Assembly: GCF_011764545.1 (NCBI RefSeq)
Contig: NZ_AP022870.1
Coordinates: 8,810,001-8,874,000, forward strand
Direction: 5' to 3'
DNA length: 64,000 nt
Source of the DNA: Phytohabitans flavus
GTDB taxonomy: Bacteria; Actinomycetota; Actinomycetes; Mycobacteriales; Micromonosporaceae
Shown piece by piece: positions 26,608 through 35,194 of the stretch (positions within the stretch are counted from its first letter, which is position 1; each line of letters begins with the position of its first letter). The translations under genes and the position numbers were made by a program. Under the pieces are notes generated by a model. It made no database searches. It was not told the origin of the DNA and saw nothing but the letters and a program-made list of their open reading frames with translations.

Positions 26608-26645
26608 CCCGTCCCGCCCGGACCAGCCCAGCCGAGCGGGACGGG
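26608..26645. repeat. GC-rich hairpin upstream of cobD
   Basis: CCCGTCCCGC / GCGGGACGGG, a perfect 10-bp inverted repeat with an 18-nt spacer, about 70 bp upstream of the cobD leader peptide. Confidence 0.55.
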
Positions 26646-26715
26646 CCCCTGGGGCGGGGCAGGCAGCGGGGTGTGGGGGCTGGGCAGGCCCTAGGCTGCG
26701 GGAGGAGGTGAGGTC

Positions 26716-26742
26716 ATGCGACCGGGAGTCGGGGGCCGATGA
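26716..26742 (+). CDS. Eight-codon leader peptide overlapping cobD
   Basis: ATG 26716 opens MRPGVGGR and ends in TGA 26740-26742, which overlaps the ATG of cobD by ATGA. The strong site GGAGGAGGTGAGG stands before this tiny frame, while cobD itself has no comparable site. The likely role is translational coupling that delivers ribosomes to cobD. Alternatively the leader is not translated and the site serves cobD at a long spacing. Confidence 0.45.
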   Translation: MRPGVGGR

Positions 26743-27701
26743 GCCTGGCCAACGCCGCGGGCATGCTCGCCGGGTTCGCCGTCGACGCGCTGGTGGGGGA
26801 CCCGCGGCGGTTCCACCCAGTGGCCGGCTTCGGACGGGCGGCGACCGCGCTGGAGCGGCGGCTCTATCGGCCAAACCGGGCGGCGGGCGCCGTCTTTGCC
26901 GCCGCCGCCGTGGGGGTGCCGGTCGCGGCGGCGGTCGCGGCGAGCGTAGCCACGCGCCGGCGGCCGGTCGCTCGGGCCGCGCTTGTGGCGGTGGGCACCT
27001 GGACTGTGCTGGGCGGGCGCACGTTGCGACGGGAGGCGGGCTACATGGCGGGCGCGCTGGAGCGGGCCGACCTGCCCGCGGCTCGTGGGCGGCTCAGCCA
27101 TCTCTGCGGGCGAGACCCGTCCGCATTGGACGAGTCCGAGCTTGCCCGCGCGACCGTCGAGTCGGTCGCGGAGAACACATCGGACGCCGTGGTGGCCCCG
27201 CTCTTCTGGGGCGCGATCGCCGGGCTGCCCGGCCTGGTGGGCTACCGCGCGGCCAACACGCTCGACGCGATGGTGGGGCACCGGTCGACGCGCTACGCCC
27301 GGTTCGGGACCGCGGCGGCGCGGCTGGACGACCTGCTCAACCTGGTGCCGTCCCGGCTGACCGCCGCGCTGACGGTGGTGGCCGCGCCGGTGGTAAATGG
27401 CGAGCGGGCGGAGACGCTGCGCGTGTGGCGGCGGGACGGTGCCGACCACCCCAGCCCCAACGCCGGCCACTGCGAGTCGGCGATGGCCGGCGCGCTCGGC
27501 GTCCGCCTCGGTGGCCGCAACGTCTACTTCGGACGGTCAGAGGTCCGCCCTTTCCTGGGGGATGGGCCACGACCCGTGGCGTTGCACATCCGCCGCGCCG
27601 CGCGCCTCTCCGGCACGGTCAGCGTGGCCGCGCTCGGGCTGGCGGCCGGCATCGCCGCAGCGGTCGGCCTGGTCGGGCGTGCCCGTGGGGGTGGGCGGTG
27701 A
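26739..27701 (+). CDS. cobD: Adenosylcobinamide-phosphate synthase CobD (CbiB)
   Basis: 320-residue membrane protein of cobalamin synthesis that attaches the aminopropanol arm to adenosylcobyric acid. Family motifs: DALVGDPRRFHPVAGFGR, TVESVAENTSDAVVAPLFWG, YRAANTLDAMVGHRS, HPSPNAGHCESAMAGALGVRLGG split across the expected region. Several hydrophobic helices. It is the first gene of cobD-cobQ-kinase and overlaps cobQ by GTGA. No cobalamin riboswitch box is found upstream. Confidence 0.95.
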   Translation: MSLANAAGMLAGFAVDALVGDPRRFHPVAGFGRAATALERRLYRPNRAAGAVFAAAAVGVPVAAAVAASVATRRRPVARAALVAVGTWTVLGGRTLRREAGYMAGALERADLPAARGRLSHLCGRDPSALDESELARATVESVAENTSDAVVAPLFWGAIAGLPGLVGYRAANTLDAMVGHRSTRYARFGTAAARLDDLLNLVPSRLTAALTVVAAPVVNGERAETLRVWRRDGADHPSPNAGHCESAMAGALGVRLGGRNVYFGRSEVRPFLGDGPRPVALHIRRAARLSGTVSVAALGLAAGIAAAVGLVGRARGGGR

Positions 27702-29230
27702 GCGGAGGGCTGCTCGTCGCCGGTACCACGTCGGACGCGGGCAAGAGCGCGCTCACCGCCGGCATCTGCCGATGGTTGCACCGGCAGGGCGTGAAGGTGG
27801 CGCCCTTCAAGGCGCAGAATATGTCCAACAACTCCGCCGTCGTCGTCGACAGCGCTGGGCGGGGCGGTGAGATCGGGCGGGCACAGGCGATGCAGGCGGC
27901 GGCCAGCGGGGTGGCGGCCGACGTGCGGTTCAACCCGGTGCTGCTCAAGCCGGGCAGCGACAGGTCCAGCCAGGTGGTGTTGCTGGGCGAGGCGATCGAC
28001 ACGGTCACCGCGGGCAACTACCGCGCACTGCGGCCGAGGCTGGCGGAGGCGGTGTTCGACACGCTGGCTGCGTTGCGGGCCGAGTACGACGTGGTGGTCT
28101 GCGAGGGCGCCGGCAGCCCCGCCGAGATCAACCTGCGCGAGGGCGACTTCGTCAACATGGGGCTGGCGCGGCGGGCGGGGTTGCCGGCGATCGTGGTGGG
28201 GGACATCGACCGGGGTGGGGTGTTCGCGGCGCTGTTCGGGACGGTGGCGCTGCTGGAGCCGGCCGACCAGGCGCTGGTCGCAGGGTTCGTGGTCAACAAG
28301 TTTCGCGGCGACCCGGGGCTGCTCGCGCCCGGCCTGGACATGATCCGGGAGGCGACCGGGCGGCCGGTGCTCGGCGTGCTGCCGTGGCGGCTGGACCTGT
28401 GGCTCGACGCCGAAGACTCCCTCGCGTATGGGCGGGTGCTCGGCCGGCCGGCGCCGCCGCGTGGGGCGGAGTGGCTGCGGGTCGCGGTCGTACGGCTGCC
28501 GCGGGTCTCCAACGCCACCGACGCCGAGGCGCTCGCCACCGAGCCTGGGGTGCGGGTGCGGCTCACGATCGAGCCGGCCGAGGTGGCCGACGCCGACCTG
28601 GTGGTGCTGCCCGGGTCAAAGTCCACTGTGGATGACCTGGCGTGGCTGCGGGAGACCGGCCTGGCCGACGCCGTGGCGGCCCACGCGGCCTCGGGGCGGC
28701 CGGTGCTCGGCATCTGCGGCGGCTTTCAGATGCTCGGCACGCGCATTCATGACGAGGTGGAGAGCCGGCGGGGCACGGTGCCGGGGCTAGGGCTGTTGCC
28801 TGTCGAGGTGACGTTCGGGGCGCGTAAGACCCTGGCCCAGTCGGCCGGCGTGGCGTTCGGGTCGGTGCCGGTGCGCGGCTACGAGATCCACCACGGGTAC
28901 GTCTCGCGCGCCGACCCGTCGCCCGAGCCGCTGATCCGGTACGCGGACGGCCGGGGTGAGGGGGCCGTGGCGGGCAACGTGTTCGGGACGCACTGGCACG
29001 GGGCGTTCGAGTCGGACGAGTTCCGGCGGCGGTTTCTGACCGAGGCGGCCCGGCTGGCGGGGCGGGCCGGCTTCGTGGTGGCGCCGGACACGGTGTTCGC
29101 GGCGGCCCGGGAGCGGACGCTCGACCTGCTCGGTGACCTGGTCGAGGAGCATCTGGACACCGACGCGCTGTGGCGGCTGATCGAGTCGGGACCGCCGAGC
29201 CTCCCCGAGATCAAAGCCACGCTCGCATGA
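27698..29230 (+). CDS. cobQ: Cobyric acid synthase CobQ
   Basis: Amidates four peripheral carboxylates of adenosylcobyrinate a,c-diamide using glutamine and ATP. The 510-residue protein starts at GTG 27698. The N-terminal DTBS-like ATPase has AGTTSDAGKSALTAG (P-loop) and FKAQNMSNNS; the C-terminal class I glutamine amidotransferase carries the cysteine in LGICGGFQMLG and the His in THWHGAFE. Length is normal. Its stop overlaps the next gene by 4 bp. Confidence 0.96.
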   Translation: MSGGLLVAGTTSDAGKSALTAGICRWLHRQGVKVAPFKAQNMSNNSAVVVDSAGRGGEIGRAQAMQAAASGVAADVRFNPVLLKPGSDRSSQVVLLGEAIDTVTAGNYRALRPRLAEAVFDTLAALRAEYDVVVCEGAGSPAEINLREGDFVNMGLARRAGLPAIVVGDIDRGGVFAALFGTVALLEPADQALVAGFVVNKFRGDPGLLAPGLDMIREATGRPVLGVLPWRLDLWLDAEDSLAYGRVLGRPAPPRGAEWLRVAVVRLPRVSNATDAEALATEPGVRVRLTIEPAEVADADLVVLPGSKSTVDDLAWLRETGLADAVAAHAASGRPVLGICGGFQMLGTRIHDEVESRRGTVPGLGLLPVEVTFGARKTLAQSAGVAFGSVPVRGYEIHHGYVSRADPSPEPLIRYADGRGEGAVAGNVFGTHWHGAFESDEFRRRFLTEAARLAGRAGFVVAPDTVFAAARERTLDLLGDLVEEHLDTDALWRLIESGPPSLPEIKATLA

Positions 29231-29922
29231 CCGGGCTGGGTCGCACGGGTGCGGGCGAGCCGGGTGGGCCGAGGCGCGACGTGGTCGCGGAGATCGCGCG
29301 GGAGGTCTGGGCGCGGTCACCCCGGCTGGGTGAGACGCGGCTCGTGGCGGTCGACGGGCCGAGCGGGGCGGGCAAGACCTCGTTCGCGGCGTGGCTGGCC
29401 GATGCGATCGGGCCGGGCACGCCAGTCGTGCACACCGACGACCTGCTTGACGGGTGGGACGACCTGGTGACGTTCTGGCCTCGGCTGGAGGCGTGGGTGC
29501 TGGCCCCACTGCGGGAGGGGCGTGCTGGGCGCTACCGGCGGTACGACTGGGACGCGGGCCGCTTCAGTCTCAAGTGGACGGAGGTGCCGGCGGCCCCGGT
29601 GGTGGTGCTGGAAGGGGTGACGGCGGCCCGCGCGAAGATCCGGCCGGAGTTGATCTTGTCGGTCTTCCTTACCGCCCCGCTCGTGGAACGGATCCGCCGC
29701 ACGGATCGCCGGGACGGCGGGACCCTCTCCTCGTACCTTGTGAAATGGCGGCGTGACGAGGAGGCGCACTTCGCCGCGGACGCCACGGCCCACCACGCCG
29801 ACCTGGTCGTGGATACGACCACCTGGGGCCCCTGGTCAGACCCCACCGCACCGCCACCTAGGGGAGATATCCGGGATGCCAGCCATGGACGGGGTGGACA
29901 GGCTGGGGCACCATCGGCATGA
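29227..29922 (+). CDS. P-loop kinase of the uridine-kinase-like type
   Basis: 231-residue P-loop protein starting at ATG 29227 inside the cobQ stop. Walker A is VDGPSGAGKTSFA (residues about 41-53); then VVHTDDLLDGWDDL, YDWDAGRF and VVLEGVTAAR, as in uridine kinase-like nucleoside kinases. The C-terminal 35 residues are low complexity. Its strict coupling to cobD-cobQ suggests a link with cobinamide or ribazole phosphorylation, but I cannot show that; a general nucleoside kinase is equally possible. Confidence 0.85.
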   Translation: MTGLGRTGAGEPGGPRRDVVAEIAREVWARSPRLGETRLVAVDGPSGAGKTSFAAWLADAIGPGTPVVHTDDLLDGWDDLVTFWPRLEAWVLAPLREGRAGRYRRYDWDAGRFSLKWTEVPAAPVVVLEGVTAARAKIRPELILSVFLTAPLVERIRRTDRRDGGTLSSYLVKWRRDEEAHFAADATAHHADLVVDTTTWGPWSDPTAPPPRGDIRDASHGRGGQAGAPSA

Positions 29923-29952
29923 GCGGCATCACACTTACCCGGGGGAGTGACC

Positions 29953-31104
29953 ATGACGTCAGAGGATGTGGGCGGGACCTCGACACCGGCTGGACCGCCG
30001 GCGCGGAGGCGGGTGGTGCTCACGGGCATCAGCTCCCGGGCCTGGGAGCACCCGGCTGACCGGGGCGCGCTTACCGCGCTGCGTGAGCTGCGCGGCTTCG
30101 ACGACGTGGTCAAGGCCTTCTTCGGGATGTGGAATGAGCGTGGCTTCCGCCTCGCCTACCTCGCCTCCGCGATCCGGGTCGACCACCGGCAGTACCCGTC
30201 GATCTACCAGCGGTACACCGAGGCGGCGACCTCGCTCGACATCCCCGAGCTGCCCGAGCTGTACGTGCGGCAGTCGCCGTTCCTCAACGGCGAGGCGATC
30301 GGGCTCGACAAGCCGTTCATCGTGCTGCCGACGGCGAGCGTGCAGCAGCTCGACCAGGATGAGCTGCGCGCGCTGCTGGGGCACGAGCTGGGACACGTGC
30401 GCAGTGGCCACGCGGTCTACAAGACGATCCTGATGATCCTCACCCGCTGGGCGGCAAACCTCGCCTGGCTGCCGGTCGGCGCGCTCGCGCTGCGCGGCAT
30501 CATCGCGGCGATGCTGGAGTGGTGGCGCAAGGCCGAGCTCTCCGCCGACCGGGCGGGGCTGCTGGCCGGCCAGGACACGGCGGCCTCGCTGCGGCTGCTG
30601 ATGAAGATGGCCGGTGGCGGCGACCTGACGCAGATCGACACGACGGCGTTCCTGGAGCAGGCCGCGGAGTACGACGGCGGCGGCGACGTGCGGGACAGCC
30701 TCCACAAGCTTCGGATGACCCTCTGGTCGACCCACCCGGTGCCGGTGGCCCGGGCGGCGGCGCTGCGGCAGTGGATCGACTCGGGCGGATACCAGCGGAT
30801 CCTCGACGGCGACTACCCGCGGCGTGACGACGACGCGACCGCTTCGGTGACCACCGAGATGAAGGCGGCGGCGGAGTCCTACCGGGAGGCGTTCCAGAAC
30901 ACGCAGGACCCGCTGGTCGGACTGCTGCGGCGACTCGGCGACGGTGCGACCGAGATGGGTGAGTGGGCCGGTGGGGCGGCCGGTCGGGCGCGGGCCTGGT
31001 TTGGCGCCGCGGGCGAGGCGGCGGCCCGAGCGGCGCGCGAGGCGCGCACCCCGCCGGCCAACGGCACCGACACCAACGGCAATGGCGGCACCACGACCTC
31101 GTAA
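29953..31104 (+). CDS. M48 family metallopeptidase
   Basis: 383-residue zinc peptidase related to HtpX/Ste24. The zinc motif is HELGHVRSGH (HExxH) and a third ligand Glu lies in KAELSADRAGLLA. Two hydrophobic segments flank residues 155-190, so it is membrane-anchored with the active site facing the cytoplasm. A long alanine-rich tail ends the protein. ATG 29953 is preceded by GGGGGAG; GTG 29947 is an alternative. Role in membrane protein quality control is inferred from the family. Confidence 0.92.
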   Translation: MTSEDVGGTSTPAGPPARRRVVLTGISSRAWEHPADRGALTALRELRGFDDVVKAFFGMWNERGFRLAYLASAIRVDHRQYPSIYQRYTEAATSLDIPELPELYVRQSPFLNGEAIGLDKPFIVLPTASVQQLDQDELRALLGHELGHVRSGHAVYKTILMILTRWAANLAWLPVGALALRGIIAAMLEWWRKAELSADRAGLLAGQDTAASLRLLMKMAGGGDLTQIDTTAFLEQAAEYDGGGDVRDSLHKLRMTLWSTHPVPVARAAALRQWIDSGGYQRILDGDYPRRDDDATASVTTEMKAAAESYREAFQNTQDPLVGLLRRLGDGATEMGEWAGGAAGRARAWFGAAGEAAARAAREARTPPANGTDTNGNGGTTTS

Positions 31105-31193
31105 AGACGGTCGGCACCGACAGCCACCGCGCGTGTACAACTCGCACACAAGTGACCGGCGAGCGGGCCGCGCCCGGACGTAAGATCGCGGGC

Positions 31194-32548
31194 ATGACCT
31201 TGAGCGAGCCTGAGCTGCGCGCGGCGATCACGCGCGAATTGCCTGGAGTCCGTGCCGATCTCGAACGCCTGGTGCGCATCCCGGGCATCGCGTTCGACGG
31301 CTTCGACCACTCCCACGTGGAGCGTTCCGCCGAGGCGGTGGCGGAGCTGCTGCGCGGCTGTGGGCTCGACACGCGGGTCGTCCGCGCTGGCGGCGGCCTG
31401 CCCGCCGTCATCGGCAGCAAGCCGGCCCCGCCCGGCGCGCCGACCGTGCTCCTCTACGCCCACCACGACGTGCAGCCGGTGGGTGACCTGACGCTGTGGG
31501 AGAGCGACCCGTTCGAGGCGGTGGAGCGCGACGGGCGGCTCTACGGGCGGGGCGCCGCCGACGACAAGGCCGGCGTGATGGCGCACGTGGCTGCGCTGCG
31601 GGCGTACGGGACGAGCTGCCGGTGGGTGTCGTGATCTTCGTGGAGGGCGAGGAGGAGTTCGGCTCGGCCTCGCTGGAGCTGCTGCTCGTCGAGCACCGCG
31701 ACGACCTCGCCGCCGACGTGATCGTGATCGCCGACTCGGGCAACTGGGACATCGGCGTACCCGCGCTGACCACCTCGCTACGCGGCATCGTGAACATGTT
31801 CGTCGAGGTGCGCACCGCCGACCACGCGATCCACAGTGGAATGTTCGGCGGCGCGGTGCCGGACTCGCTGACCGTACTGGCCAAGCTGCTCGCCACGCTC
31901 CACGACGACGTGGGCGACGTGGCGGTCGACGGCCTTATCTCGGCTGGACCGATACCGCTCGACTACCCGGAGGAGCGGCTGCGCAGGGAGGCCGGGCTGC
32001 TCGACGGGGTCTCGTTCGTGGGCACCGGGCGGCTCACCGAGCGAAGCTGGGGCAAGCCGGCGATCGCGGTGCTCGGCATCGACGCGCCGCGCACCGCTGA
32101 GGCGCCCAACGCGCTCGTCCCCTCGGCCAAGGCGAAGCTCAGCGTCCGCCTCGCGCCGGGCGACGACCCCAAGAGCGCGTACGCGGCGATGAAGGCGCAC
32201 CTGGAGAAGCACGTCTCCTGGGGCGCGCACGTCGAGGTGACGCTCGAGCACGACGGGGCGCCCTGCGTGATCGACGCGAGCGGGCCGATGTACGACGCTG
32301 CGCGGGGGGCGTTCCGGACCGCGTGGGACGGCGTGGACCCGGTGGACATCGGGGTGGGCGGGTCGATCCCGTTCATCGCGACGTTCCAGGAGATGTTCCC
32401 GGAGGCGGCGATCCTGGTCACCGGCGTCGAGGACCCGTATGCCCAGGCACACGGCCCGAACGAGAGCCTCCACCTGGGAGAATTCGCCCGGGTCTGCCTG
32501 GCCGAGGCGCTGCTGCTCAAGAACGTCGCGGATGCGGCAAAGGCATAG
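31194..32548 (+). CDS. M20 family dipeptidase, frameshifted at 31608-31610
   Basis: Predicted di-zinc peptidase of about 451 residues (PepV/CPG2-like dipeptidase). Metal ligands: LLYAHHDVQPVGD, GRGAADDKAG and EGEEEFGS; the dimerisation lid and IVIADSGNWDIG follow. The frame breaks at GGG 31608-31610: one extra G joins LRAYG to DELPVGVVIF and restores the whole family sequence. Start ATG 31194. Because every ligand is conserved on both sides, the gene is probably intact in the organism. Confidence 0.85.
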
Positions 32549-32555
32549 AAACATC

Positions 32556-33054
32556 TGAGCTGCCGCGATGTCCGCGGTGGTCCGGACCGTCGCTCCCGCG
32601 GCCTCACCCTCCGCGCTTCACAACCCCGCCCGCCTGGCGGCGGGGCTGCCAGCCCGGTGGGCTCTGGAGCTGGGCGCACCGATGCGCCCGCCCCGGGCCG
32701 GCCTTGGGGCCAGTCACCCGGGCGTGGACAAGACCGGACCCGGCGCGTCAGCGCCCCGGCGATCCAGCCTTTGTGAACGTTTCCTGTTGCTGGGGCAGCA
32801 GGAAACGTTCACAAATCTCGGGTGGGTTGTGCACCGCGAAGGGGTGAGGCTGCGGGACCGGCGGGCTGGGCCCGTCTCGGGGTGCGCATGGATTTCCCTG
32901 CCCGTGGCGGCTGCTCAGTCTCGGACCGCGGCTCCCTTCGCGGTTACAACAAGGCGCGGGGCTGGCCGCGCCCGCCGGCGGTTTGGGTGTGAAGCGCGGA
33001 GGGCGAGGCCGCGGGAGCAGCGGTCTGGACCACCGCGGACGTCGCGGTAGCTCA
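32556..33054. repeat. MITE-like element with 67-bp imperfect terminal inverted repeats
   Basis: The gap 32549-33070 holds no credible gene. Its two ends, 32556-32622 (plus) and 33054-32988 (minus), agree at 61 of 67 positions, beginning TGAGCT and ending CTTCACA. A third, shorter and less conserved copy lies at about 32860-32823 on the minus strand (around CCTCACCC). A perfect 17-bp inverted repeat sits in the middle. The left end starts 8 bp after the M20 stop, the right end 17 bp before the WYL regulator stop. It looks like a non-autonomous repeat inserted between convergent genes. Confidence 0.65.
32770..32815. terminator. Long perfect hairpin between convergent genes
   Basis: TTTGTGAACGTTTCCTG (32770-32786) pairs perfectly with CAGGAAACGTTCACAAA (32799-32815) over a 12-nt loop. 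It is much less GC-rich than its surroundings. It could terminate transcription from either side or be part of a dispersed palindromic repeat. Confidence 0.55.
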
Positions 33055-33070
33055 TCTCTGTCTTCGAGGG

Positions 33071-34027
33071 TCAGGTGGCGCGGGCGTAGCGGTCGGACAG
33101 GGAGCGTAGGTAGGAGACCAACTCCGGCGGGGATGTGACCTCGAAGTCGGCGTCCAGCAGGCCCAAATAGACGGCGAGCGTGGCGATGGTGTCGGCGCCT
33201 GTGTCGAGCACGCACGTTTGCTCGTCGAGCGCCTCCACCACGCCCACCGCGGGGTTGATCCGCTCGGCCACCGTGGCGGCGGGCGCGTGCACGACGACGC
33301 GTGCGGTGTGCCGCCATGCCGCCGCTGACACGCCGCGTGCCACGTGGGCCGCGGCTCCGCCCGGGGGATCCTCGCGGGGCGCGAAGCGTGGACCGGTCGG
33401 GCTGCGCGGTGCGATCCGGTCTACGCGGAACGTGCGCCAGTCTTGCCGGTCCACGTCCCAGCCGACCAGGTACCACCGGCGGCCCCACGAGACGAGGCGG
33501 TGCGGCTCGACCGAGCGGGTCGTGGCCGTGCCGTCGTGGCCACGGTAGTCGAAGCGCACCCGCTCGGCGTCCCGGCAGGCGGCCGCCAGCAAGGTCAGCA
33601 CCGCTGGGTCGACCGTGGGGGCGGGGCGGTCGGGCGGCACCGGCACTGTGTAGGACTGGAGCGCGTTCACCCGGTGGCGCAGCCGTGCGGGGAGCACCTG
33701 CTCGATCTTGGCGAGGGCGCGTACCGACGTCTCCTCGATCCCCGCGACGGTGCCGCCGGCGGCCGTGCGGAGGCCGACCGCGACGGCGACCGCCTCGTCG
33801 TCGTCGAGCAGCAGCGGTGGCATCGCGGCGCCCGCGCCCAGCCGGTAGCCGCCGTCGGTGCCGCGCGTGGCGTGCACGGGGTAGCCGAGGTCGCGCAGCC
33901 GCTCTACGTCTCGTCGGACCGTGCGCTCGCTCACCTCCAGGCGCTCGGCCAGCGCGGCGCCCGACCAGTCGCGCTTGGCCTGGAGCAACGAGAGGAGGCG
34001 CAGGAGCCTCGCGGATGTCTCGAGCAT
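33071..34027 (-). CDS. WYL-domain transcriptional regulator (YafY-like)
   Basis: 318-residue regulator. N-terminal winged helix (WSGAALAERLEVSERTVRRDVERL, residues 20-43), then the WYL domain (HRLVSWGRRWYLVGWDVDRQDWRTFRVDRI) and a C-terminal WCX-like extension. WYL proteins respond to nucleic-acid or nucleotide signals, PafBC being the known DNA-damage regulators of actinobacteria. Divergent from the epoxide hydrolase operon with a 63-bp gap that contains a small inverted repeat, so it probably regulates that operon. Confidence 0.92.
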   Translation of the reverse strand: MLETSARLLRLLSLLQAKRDWSGAALAERLEVSERTVRRDVERLRDLGYPVHATRGTDGGYRLGAGAAMPPLLLDDDEAVAVAVGLRTAAGGTVAGIEETSVRALAKIEQVLPARLRHRVNALQSYTVPVPPDRPAPTVDPAVLTLLAAACRDAERVRFDYRGHDGTATTRSVEPHRLVSWGRRWYLVGWDVDRQDWRTFRVDRIAPRSPTGPRFAPREDPPGGAAAHVARGVSAAAWRHTARVVVHAPAATVAERINPAVGVVEALDEQTCVLDTGADTIATLAVYLGLLDADFEVTSPPELVSYLRSLSDRYARAT

Positions 34028-34056
34028 GAGCCAAATCTTGCCAGGGCTTTAGGACA

Positions 34057-34076
34057 GGACCTGACCGGAAGGGTCC
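34057..34076. promoter_or_regulatory. Inverted repeat in the regulator/epoxide hydrolase gap
   Basis: GGACC-N10-GGTCC lies in the 63-bp gap between the divergent WYL regulator and epoxide hydrolase genes. It is a candidate operator for the regulator; the arms are short, so support is modest. Confidence 0.3.
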
Positions 34077-34090
34077 GTAGCGTTATCGAC

Positions 34091-35194
34091 ATGACCGAGA
34101 ACACCGAGATCAAGCCCTTCCGCATCGACGTCCCGCAGGGCGACCTGGACGACCTCCGCGACCGCCTCGACCGCACCCGCTGGCCGGACGAGCTGCCGGG
34201 CGTCGGCTGGGACTACGGCGTGCCGGTCGAGTACGTGCGGCGGCTGGTCGACTACTGGCGCACCGGGTACGACTGGCGGCGGTGGGAGGCGGAGCTGAAC
34301 AAGTACCCGCAGTTCACCACCACGATCGACGGGCAGAACATCCACTTCCTCCACGTCCGCTCTCCCCGCGAGGACGCGATCCCGCTGATCCTCACGCACG
34401 GGTGGCCGGGGTCGATCGTGGAGTACCTCAAGGCGATCGAGCCGCTGACCCGCGACTTCCACGTGGTGGTGCCGTCGCTGCCCGGCTTCGGCTTCTCCGG
34501 TCCCACCCGCGACAAGGGCTGGAACCGCTACCGCACCGCCAAGGCGTGGGCCGAGCTGATGCGGCGGCTGGGCTACGACACGTACGGCGCGGTGGGCAAC
34601 GACGCCGGCTCGTTCGTCGCCCCCGAGCTCGGCCGGATCGCCCCCGAGCACGTGGTGGGCGTGCACGTGACGCAGATCTTCTCGTTCCCCTCCGGTGACC
34701 CCGCCGAGATGGAGAAGCTCGGCCCGGAGGAGTACAAGGGCCTGGAAGTGCTCCAGTGGTTCTACGAGAACAAGATGTCCTTCAACACGCTCCACTCGCA
34801 GCAGCCGCAGACCCTGGCGTACGGGATCTTCGACTCACCCGCCGGCCTCCTCGGCTGGAACGCGCAGCTCCTCGGCGATGGCGTCGACGACGACTTCGTC
34901 CTCACCAATACGATGCTCTACTGGCTCACCGGTACGGCCACCTCGGCCACCCGCTTCTACTACGAGGACGCGCACGCCGAGCAGGCCAAGGCGCAGGCCG
35001 AGCCGACGACGGTACCGCTGGGGGTGGCGATGTTCGAGGGTGACTTCGTGTCGATGCGCACCTTCGCCGAGCGCGACCACCACAACATCGTGTCCTGGAA
35101 CCGGTACGAGCTGCCGGGCGGCCACTACGCCGCCCACCTGGAGACCGAGACGCTGGTCGGCGACGTGCGCGCGTTCTTCGACGGTCTGCGCTGA
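34091..35194 (+). CDS. Epoxide hydrolase (EHN-domain alpha/beta hydrolase)
   Basis: 367-residue enzyme expected to open epoxides to diols. The N-terminal EHN domain (IKPFRIDVPQGDLDDLRDRL; GWDYGVPVEYVRRLVDYWRT) is followed by the alpha/beta hydrolase core. Oxyanion loop LTHGWPGS, nucleophilic Asp in VGNDAGS, lid with SFNTLHSQQPQTLAYG, catalytic His in LPGGHYAAHLE. ATG 34091. Its stop shares one base with the start of the AlkZ-like gene, giving a two-gene operon opposite a WYL regulator. Confidence 0.94.
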   Translation: MTENTEIKPFRIDVPQGDLDDLRDRLDRTRWPDELPGVGWDYGVPVEYVRRLVDYWRTGYDWRRWEAELNKYPQFTTTIDGQNIHFLHVRSPREDAIPLILTHGWPGSIVEYLKAIEPLTRDFHVVVPSLPGFGFSGPTRDKGWNRYRTAKAWAELMRRLGYDTYGAVGNDAGSFVAPELGRIAPEHVVGVHVTQIFSFPSGDPAEMEKLGPEEYKGLEVLQWFYENKMSFNTLHSQQPQTLAYGIFDSPAGLLGWNAQLLGDGVDDDFVLTNTMLYWLTGTATSATRFYYEDAHAEQAKAQAEPTTVPLGVAMFEGDFVSMRTFAERDHHNIVSWNRYELPGGHYAAHLETETLVGDVRAFFDGLR

